Source: an uncultured Oscillospiraceae bacterium (GTDB lineage Bacteria > Bacillota > Clostridia > Oscillospirales > Oscillospiraceae). Taken from it: a DNA stretch of 17,388 bases. The stretch spans positions 1 through 17,388 of the forward strand of contig CANRHF010000020.1 in NCBI GenBank assembly GCA_947630345.1, read 5' to 3'. Positions 12,161 through 17,388 of this stretch are shown piece after piece. Every line of letters starts with the position of its first letter. The stretch's first letter is position 1. The notes under the pieces are model-generated. The model did no database searches. It had not been told where the DNA came from and was given only the letters and a program-made list of their open reading frames with translations. The translations under genes and the position numbers were made by a program.

Positions 12161-13761
12161 AAAACGGGAAAAAGATGCTTTGCTTTGCCCTGATTTTAGG
12201 GCTGCTGCTGCCCTGCCTTTCCGGCTGCGCCGCCGCCCAGGGAGAGGATCTGATGAAGGGCGCGGTGATCCAGGTGGGCCAGCCCAACCCCTATTTGAGC
12301 GAGGCCGGGGACTTCCGGGAGCCCACCATCTATCCGTCCGAAGCGGTTTGGATCGTGGACCAGGCGGGGACGTGCTATATGTTTGAAAATGGGGAGGCGG
12401 AGGCCCTCTGCCAGGCCCTTTTGGCGGCGGTACGGGGGGCCGAGCAGTCGGAATATGCCGAGGAGGACCTGCTGACCCGGGAATCCAAGTGGTTCCGGAT
12501 GCGGCTTACCCAGGATGGGGAGGCTTTCAACCTGACCCTGACCCCCTGGACCCTCTACCGGGACGAATACAGCATCTATCTTCGGAACTCTGACGAGGCC
12601 CATGCCCTCTACCAGCAGGCCCGGGCCCTGGTGGCCCAGCAGGACGCCCCCTTTGTGAATGCTCAGATGGCCTTCGCCCTGGACCTGTTCCAGCGGACGG
12701 TGAAGGACAATGAAGGGGAAAACGTCCTGGTTTCGCCCATGTCGCTGTCCCTGGCCCTGGCCATGACCGCCAACGGCGGGGTGGGGGAGACCCTGCGCCA
12801 AATGGAGCGGCTTCTGGGGCAGGGGATGTCTATTTCGGAACTGAACGTGGCATTCAGAGATTATGTTAACCATCTTCCCACCAGCGAGGATGCCCGCCTC
12901 CAGTTGGCCAACGCCATTTGGTTTAAGGATACGCCGGATTTTACCGTGAGCGAGAACTTTTTGGCCGCTAACGCCGCCTACTACGGCGCCGGAGCCTACC
13001 AGGCCCCCTTTGACGAGGGGACCCGGCAGGAGATCAACCGCTGGGTGAAGGAAAAGACCGACGGCATGATCGACGGCATTCTGGACAAGCCCATTGACAG
13101 CGACGCGGTGATGTTCCTGCTCAACGCCCTGGTCTTCGAGGCCAAGTGGCAGGCCCCCTATGAAAAAACCGACGTCTTTGACGCGCCCTTCTATTCTTTC
13201 CAGGGGGGCAGCAAAACGGTGGAAATGCTCCCCGGCGGCGGGCAGTACTATGAAGACGACCAGGCGGTGGGCGTGGGTCTCCGCTACCTGGGCGGGGACT
13301 ATGCCTTCATTGCCCTGATGCCCAAGGAGGGCGTGGATATTCAGGACTACGTCGCCGACCTGGACCCGGCGGCGCTGCTCCAGACCCTGGCCCAGGAATC
13401 GGAGACGGCAGTCCACTCCTGGCTGCCCAAATTCAAAATGGAGGGCAGCTACTCCCTGGTGGAGACCCTGGCGGCAATGGGCATCCCCAACGCCTTCCAG
13501 AATGCGGAATTTTCCGGCATGGGGCAGAGTTCGTACCCGCTCAAGATCGCGGAGGTCCTGCAAAAGACCTTCCTCCAGGTGGATGAGGACGGCACCAAGG
13601 CCGCCGCCGCCACCTCGGTGCAGATGAATCTGGAGTCTGCCATGATGGAGCCGGCGCAGGCGGTGGAGGTCCACCTGGACCACCCCTTCGTCTACATGAT
13701 CGTGGACACCCGGACCAATCTGCCGCTGTTCCTCGGCGTGGCTATGGACCTGGGAAAGTGA
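12157..13761 (+). CDS. Serpin lipoprotein with an extra N-terminal domain
   Basis: This 534-residue predicted lipoprotein has signal peptide MKNGKKMLCFALILGLLLPC and lipobox LSGC (acylated Cys24). An N-terminal domain (about 60-162) is followed by a full serpin domain (about 168-534). Serpin marks include NVLVSPMSLSLALAMTANG (189-207), LANAIWF (250-256), LNALVFEAKW (322-331), the inhibitory hinge DEDGTKAAAAT (476-486) and the signature HPFVYMIVDTRTNLPLFLG (509-527). The small, Ala-rich hinge predicts a true protease inhibitor. The reactive-centre loop is about six residues longer than in alpha-1-antitrypsin, so P1 is uncertain (Leu492-Glu493-Ser494 or the Met496-Met497 region). Gut Firmicutes and Bifidobacterium serpins are known to inhibit host elastase-like proteases. 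AAGGAGG (12141-12147) fixes ATG 12157, which overlaps the previous stop (ATGA). Confidence 0.93.
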   Translation: MKNGKKMLCFALILGLLLPCLSGCAAAQGEDLMKGAVIQVGQPNPYLSEAGDFREPTIYPSEAVWIVDQAGTCYMFENGEAEALCQALLAAVRGAEQSEYAEEDLLTRESKWFRMRLTQDGEAFNLTLTPWTLYRDEYSIYLRNSDEAHALYQQARALVAQQDAPFVNAQMAFALDLFQRTVKDNEGENVLVSPMSLSLALAMTANGGVGETLRQMERLLGQGMSISELNVAFRDYVNHLPTSEDARLQLANAIWFKDTPDFTVSENFLAANAAYYGAGAYQAPFDEGTRQEINRWVKEKTDGMIDGILDKPIDSDAVMFLLNALVFEAKWQAPYEKTDVFDAPFYSFQGGSKTVEMLPGGGQYYEDDQAVGVGLRYLGGDYAFIALMPKEGVDIQDYVADLDPAALLQTLAQESETAVHSWLPKFKMEGSYSLVETLAAMGIPNAFQNAEFSGMGQSSYPLKIAEVLQKTFLQVDEDGTKAAAATSVQMNLESAMMEPAQAVEVHLDHPFVYMIVDTRTNLPLFLGVAMDLGK

Positions 13762-13771
13762 GGGAGGCCCC

Positions 13772-14002
13772 ATGGATAAGAGAGAAAAATGGGCCATGTT
13801 GCTGGCGGTGACTGTCTTTATTGCGGCGTATCTGATCTGTTGCTACATTCCTGCCTGGCGGATCAAGCTGGCGGCGGACCCGCTGACCTATTTTGTGGAG
13901 AGCCTGCGGCACATGATGACCCTGAAGCTGGGCATTGCCACCGTGGCGGCCTTTGTGGCCGGGCTCTGCCCCTATCTGCTCCCCCGGCGGGAGCAAACCT
14001 GA
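13772..14002 (+). CDS. Small two-helix membrane protein
   Basis: I do not recognise this 76-residue protein. It has two hydrophobic segments, about 8-26 (AMLLAVTVFIAAYLICCYI) and about 50-69 (MTLKLGIATVAAFVAGLCPY). A short amphipathic loop separates them, and both ends are charged, so both termini are probably inside the cell. GAGGGAGG precedes ATG 13772, 10 bases after the serpin stop, which makes it the last gene of the sigma-serpin operon. It may be an accessory of that system, but nothing in the sequence proves a role. Confidence 0.78.
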   Translation: MDKREKWAMLLAVTVFIAAYLICCYIPAWRIKLAADPLTYFVESLRHMMTLKLGIATVAAFVAGLCPYLLPRREQT

Positions 14003-14008
14003 CGCCTG

Positions 14009-14070
14009 CGCCGCCCATGAGGCCGGGCGGCGAGGGAAAAGATGGCCGCCCCCATTTTTTGGGGGCGGCC
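14009..14070 (+). terminator. Cluster of mutually exclusive GC-rich hairpins after the serpin operon
   Basis: Three stems can form here. CGCCGCCC (14009-14016) pairs with GGGCGGCG (14025-14032). GGGCGGC (14025-14031) alternatively pairs with GCCGCCC (14045-14051), followed by CC, A and six T (14055-14060). GGCCGCCCCC (14044-14053) also pairs with GGGGGCGGCC (14061-14070). The middle one is the most terminator-like because the T6 run follows it. Confidence 0.55.
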
Positions 14071-14118
14071 AAACCGCGCGAAAACCCCCTTTGGGCTTTT
14101 CGGCAAGAAAAATTGGCA

Positions 14119-14157
14119 AAAATTCCCGCCTGTGACTGCTCCACAGGCGGGAATTTT
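14119..14157. terminator. Bidirectional terminator between the serpin operon and pyrG
   Basis: A perfect 16-bp stem (AAAATTCCCGCCTGTG at 14119-14134 with CACAGGCGGGAATTTT at 14142-14157) and 7-base loop. A/T tracts at the base make it work in both directions. Its last base is shared with the pyrG stop codon (14157-14159, minus strand). Confidence 0.88.
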
Positions 14158-15749
14158 CATTCATGCTCCAGGGCGGCCTTAACAAAGCCATAGAACAGGG
14201 GATGGGGCCGGTCGGGGCGGCTCTTGAACTCGGGGTGGAACTGGCAGCCCACGAACCAGGAGTGATCCGGTAACTCCACCATCTCCACCAGCCGCCCGTC
14301 TGGGGACAGGCCCGCCAGAAGCAGGCCCTTTTCCGTCAGGGCGGCGCGGTAGTCGTTGTTAAATTCGTAGCGGTGGCGGTGGCGCTCGGAGATGTCCTGC
14401 CCGCCGTAGAGGGCCAGGGCCTTGCTCTGCTCACTCAGGCGGCAGGGGTACTTGCCCAGCCGCATAGTGCCGCCCTTGGCGGTGATGTGGACCTGGTCCG
14501 GCATTAGATCCACCACGGGGTAGGGGGTCTTGGGGTCAAATTCCGAGGAATGGGCCCCCTCCAGGCCACAGGCGTGGCGGGCAAACTCAATGACCGCGAT
14601 CTGCATTCCCAGGCAGATGCCGAAATAGGGAACATTCTGGGTCCGGGCATAGTGGGCGGCGGCGATCATGCCCTCGATGCCCCGGTCCCCAAAGCCCCCG
14701 GGGACCAAAATTCCGCCGCACCCGGCCAGCCGCTCCCCGGCGTTTTCCAGGCTTAGGGTCTCCGAGTCCACCCAGTCGATGGTGACGATGGCGTCGTTGG
14801 CGGTGCCGGCGTGGAACAATGACTCCACTACCGAGAGGTAGGCGTCGTGGAGCTGAGTGTACTTGCCCACCAGGGCGATCTTCACCTGCCGGTGGGCCAG
14901 CTTGATCCGCTTGACCATGGTGGCCCAACTCTCTAGATCTGGAGCGGGGGCGGCCAGGCACAGCTTCTGGCACACTACCCGGTCCAGCCCCTCCCGGGCC
15001 AGCAGCAGCGGCACCTCATAGAGGGTGGAGGCGGTGGCGTTTTGAATGACGCACTCGATGGGCACGTTGCAGAACAGACTGATCTTCTCCCGAATCTCCC
15101 GGGTGATGGGCACGTCGCTGCGGCACACCAGCACGTCCGGCTGGATGCCGATGGACAGCAGCTCCTTGACGGAGTGCTGGGTGGGCTTGGACTTCAGCTC
15201 GTCGGAGCCGGGGATCTGGACGATCAGGGGCACATGGATGAACACCACGTTCTGCCGCCCCTGCTCCGCCGCGATTTGCCGGATGGCCTCCAGGAAGGGC
15301 TGGGACTCGATATCGCCCACGGTGCCGCCGATCTCGGAGATCACCACGTCCACGTCCGGCCCCTGCATGGAGTAGATCTGGCGCTTGATCTCGTCGGTGA
15401 TGTGGGGGATAATCTGCACCGTCCGGCCCAGATAGCCCCCCTCCCGCTCCCGGTTCAGCACGTTCCAGTAGATCTTTCCGGCGGAGACCGAGGCATTGGC
15501 AGTGAGGCTCTCGTCCACGAACCGCTCATAGTGGCCCAGATCCAGATCCGTCTCCGCCCCGTCGTCGGTGACGAAGACCTCCCCGTGCTGGTAGGGGCTC
15601 ATGGTGCCGGGGTCCACGTTCAGATAGGGGTCCAGTTTTTGATTCCGCACCCGCAGGCCCCGCTGCTTCAGCAGCCGCCCCAGGGAGGCGGCGCAGATGC
15701 CCTTTCCCAGGCCCGAGACCACGCCGCCGGTGATGAAGATGAATTTCAT
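14157..15749 (-). CDS. pyrG: CTP synthase (glutamine hydrolysing)
   Basis: CTP synthase converts UTP to CTP with ATP and ammonia from glutamine. The 530-residue product has normal length. The N-terminal amidoligase domain starts MKFIFITGGVVSGLGKGICA, with the ATP loop and the LNVDPGTMSPYQHGEVFV region (43-60). The C-terminal class I glutamine amidotransferase domain has PYFGICLGMQ with nucleophile Cys379, and His505/Glu507 in FHPEF. ATG 15749 was chosen because AAGGAGG (minus strand, 15755-15761) precedes it and the family begins exactly here; the open frame extends 84 codons further upstream only because of base composition. It follows the glutamine synthetase gene by 65 bases on the same strand, separated by a hairpin lacking a T-run. 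Supply of glutamine by the upstream gene is a sensible functional link. Confidence 0.98.
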   Translation of the reverse strand: MKFIFITGGVVSGLGKGICAASLGRLLKQRGLRVRNQKLDPYLNVDPGTMSPYQHGEVFVTDDGAETDLDLGHYERFVDESLTANASVSAGKIYWNVLNREREGGYLGRTVQIIPHITDEIKRQIYSMQGPDVDVVISEIGGTVGDIESQPFLEAIRQIAAEQGRQNVVFIHVPLIVQIPGSDELKSKPTQHSVKELLSIGIQPDVLVCRSDVPITREIREKISLFCNVPIECVIQNATASTLYEVPLLLAREGLDRVVCQKLCLAAPAPDLESWATMVKRIKLAHRQVKIALVGKYTQLHDAYLSVVESLFHAGTANDAIVTIDWVDSETLSLENAGERLAGCGGILVPGGFGDRGIEGMIAAAHYARTQNVPYFGICLGMQIAVIEFARHACGLEGAHSSEFDPKTPYPVVDLMPDQVHITAKGGTMRLGKYPCRLSEQSKALALYGGQDISERHRHRYEFNNDYRAALTEKGLLLAGLSPDGRLVEMVELPDHSWFVGCQFHPEFKSRPDRPHPLFYGFVKAALEHE

Positions 15750-15770
15750 AAAGTCCTCCTTGGCAAACGC

Positions 15771-15800
15771 CGAAGCCCCCTGGTTTGGAAGGGGGCTTCG
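15771..15800 (-). terminator. Hairpin between glutamine synthetase and pyrG
   Basis: A perfect 11-bp stem (CGAAGCCCCCT at 15771-15781 with AGGGGGCTTCG at 15790-15800) and 8-base loop. On the minus strand only GCGTTTGCC follows, so the T-run is minimal. It may allow partial read-through from the glutamine synthetase gene into pyrG. No clear separate pyrG promoter was found. Confidence 0.55.
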
Positions 15801-15814
15801 CTTCTTGAGTTGGA

Positions 15815-17388
15815 TCAGTAGAACAGCAGATCGGAGTAGGTGGGGTAGGGCCAGTAGCTCTTGTCGGTGAGCCGCTCCAATTCGTCGGCGTCCTCCCGGA
15901 CGCTGTCCATCTGGGGCAGGATCACGCTGTGATAATAATTGGCGGCGTCCTCCACGGTGCCGGTGGGGGCAACCTCGATATCGTGTGCCAGCTTTTCGCA
16001 CTTGTCGTAGGCCCGGTCGGTGGCGGCGGAAAGCCGGGTCAGGAGGGCCTTCTCCGCCTTGCAGCTCACGCCCATAGCGGCCTTCCCGGCGGCGGTCTGG
16101 CTCAGAGCGCCGGCGTACTTGGAGGCGGCGGGGAGGATCAGCTTCCGCAGCATATCCACGCAGGTCATCGCCTCGATGTGGAGGATCTTGGCGTAGGTCT
16201 CCAGGTGGATCTTATACCGGGCGATGAACTCCGCCTCGGTGAAGATGCCGCGCTTGGTCACCAGGGATAGATTTTTGGGGCTGATGTAGGCCGGCAGGGC
16301 CTCGGCGGTGGATCGCAGATTGCTCAGGCCCCGCTTCTCGGCCTCGATGGGCCACTCCGCGGAATACCCGTTGCCGTTGAAGATGATCCGCTGATGGCTC
16401 GTCAGGGCGTCCCGCACCAGGTCGTGAAGGGCTGTGTCGAAATCCGGGGCATTTTCCAGCACGTCGGCGAATTTGCCCAGCTCCTCGGCCATGATGGTGT
16501 TCAGCACGATGTTGGGCCCGGCAATGGACTGGGCGGAGCCCAGCATCCGGAACTCGAATTTGTTGCCGGTGAAAGCCACGGGGCTGGTGCGGTTCCGGTC
16601 GGTGGTGTCCTTGGGGATGGAGGGCAGCACATCCACGCCGATGCGGAGCATGCTCTTTTCCAGGTCGGTGTAGCTGGCGCCGTTGATGATGGACTCCACC
16701 ACGGCGTTCAGCTCGTCGCCCAGGAAAATGGAGATGATGGCCGGCGGGGCCTCGTTGGCGCCCAGCCGGTGGTCGTTGCCGGCGGAGGCCACGGTGCAGC
16801 GCAGCAGGTCCTGATACTCGTCCACGCCCTGGATAAAGGCCGCCAGAAATACCAGGAACTGAGCGTTTTGGGCGGGGGTCTTGCCGGGGCTGAACAGATT
16901 CTTGCCGGTGTCGGTGCCCAGCGACCAGTTGTTGTGCTTGCCGGAGCCATTGACGCCGGCGAAGGGCTTTTCATGGAGCAGGCACACCAGATTGTGCTTG
17001 GCGGCGCACTTCTTCATGATCTCCATGACCAGCTGGTTGGCGTCGCAGGCGGTGTTGGCGTCGGTATAGATGGGAGCCATCTCATGCTGGCAGGGGGCGA
17101 CCTCGTTGTGCTTGGTCTTGGACAGGATGCCCAGCCGCCAAAGCTGCTCGTCCAGGTCCTTCATATAATTGGAGACCCGGGTGCGGATGGTGCCGAAGTA
17201 GTGATCCTCCAACTCCTGGCCCTTGGGGGGCATGGCGCCGAACAGGGTGCGGCCGGTGAGCCGCAGATCCTCCCGCTGGGCGTACAGATCCCGGGGGATC
17301 AGGAAGTACTCCTGCTCCGGGCCCACCGAGGGGGTGACCCGCTTGGTGGTGGTGTCCCCAAACAGCCGCAGGATCCGAACAGCCTCTC
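15815..17388 (-). CDS. glnN: Type III glutamine synthetase, 5' end outside window
   Basis: Glutamine synthetase makes glutamine from glutamate, ammonia and ATP. This is the GSIII class, found in Bacteroides, Ruminococcaceae and cyanobacteria, which is about 700 residues and distinct from GSI. About 524 C-terminal residues are present. The frame is open to the window edge (upstream residues read RLFGDTTTKRVTPSVGPEQEYF), so the GTG at 17324-17326 is internal. Class marks are VGPEQEYFLI (metal-binding glutamates), KHNEVAPCQHEMAPIY and NGSGKHNNWSLGTDTGKNLF, with the long C-terminal GSIII-specific extension ending TYSDLLFY. The order glnN then pyrG on one strand places a glutamine producer before a glutamine user. 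The symbol glnN is used for GSIII in some genomes; glnA is also used. Confidence 0.96.
   Translation of the reverse strand, partial: EAVRILRLFGDTTTKRVTPSVGPEQEYFLIPRDLYAQREDLRLTGRTLFGAMPPKGQELEDHYFGTIRTRVSNYMKDLDEQLWRLGILSKTKHNEVAPCQHEMAPIYTDANTACDANQLVMEIMKKCAAKHNLVCLLHEKPFAGVNGSGKHNNWSLGTDTGKNLFSPGKTPAQNAQFLVFLAAFIQGVDEYQDLLRCTVASAGNDHRLGANEAPPAIISIFLGDELNAVVESIINGASYTDLEKSMLRIGVDVLPSIPKDTTDRNRTSPVAFTGNKFEFRMLGSAQSIAGPNIVLNTIMAEELGKFADVLENAPDFDTALHDLVRDALTSHQRIIFNGNGYSAEWPIEAEKRGLSNLRSTAEALPAYISPKNLSLVTKRGIFTEAEFIARYKIHLETYAKILHIEAMTCVDMLRKLILPAASKYAGALSQTAAGKAAMGVSCKAEKALLTRLSAATDRAYDKCEKLAHDIEVAPTGTVEDAANYYHSVILPQMDSVREDADELERLTDKSYWPYPTYSDLLFY

Noticed and set aside
12196..13797. 533-codon minus-strand frame opposite the serpin
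   Set aside because: Antisense shadow; the plus-strand serpin has all the family signatures.
15750..16001. 84-residue N-terminal extension of CTP synthase
   Set aside because: It overlaps the end of the glutamine synthetase gene and the intergenic hairpin; PyrG normally begins at the MKFIFITGG motif.

Overview
The window reads as chromosomal DNA of a gut-type, GC-rich Clostridium-class Bacillota, most likely Oscillospiraceae-like. This is inferred from strong AGGAGG-type ribosome sites, TATAAT-type promoters, a type III glutamine synthetase, an L10 leader, and a serpin lipoprotein of the kind known from gut Firmicutes. No tRNA, rRNA, CRISPR array, insertion sequence or prophage gene was seen.

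Layout. 1-569 is the 3' end of purA, closed by a hairpin. 600-1560 is an AT-richer stretch with a lone GNAT acetyltransferase on the minus strand and a promoter region. 1547-4000 is a two-gene surface O-acylation module: an MBOAT acyltransferase followed by a membrane-anchored SGNH esterase/transferase with a Thr/Pro repeat stalk. 4135-6130 (minus) holds rplJ-rplL behind an L10 autoregulatory leader, then an unrecognised polytopic membrane protein with a TTG start. 6146-6868 (minus) is a YugP-type membrane zinc metallopeptidase. 7078-8986 (plus) is a tightly overlapped run: PAP2 phosphatase, NrdG-like radical SAM activase and dUTPase. 9105-10901 is a Na/Pi cotransporter with a C-terminal PhoU-like domain.

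11025-14002 is the most interesting part. It is a four-gene operon encoding an ECF sigma factor, a short-tailed single-pass membrane protein (putative anti-sigma), a serpin lipoprotein and a small two-helix membrane protein. The outside domain of the putative anti-sigma protein and the N-terminal domain of the serpin look homologous to each other. This suggests a surface system that couples protease inhibition to sigma-factor signalling.

14157-17388 (minus) carries a type III glutamine synthetase, cut by the window edge, followed by pyrG, a glutamine-using CTP synthase. Several 4-base ATGA stop/start overlaps (8004, 8552, 11564, 12157) indicate translational coupling within the operons. Several hairpins in intergenic gaps on the minus strand lack a T-run and may only attenuate or protect transcripts.
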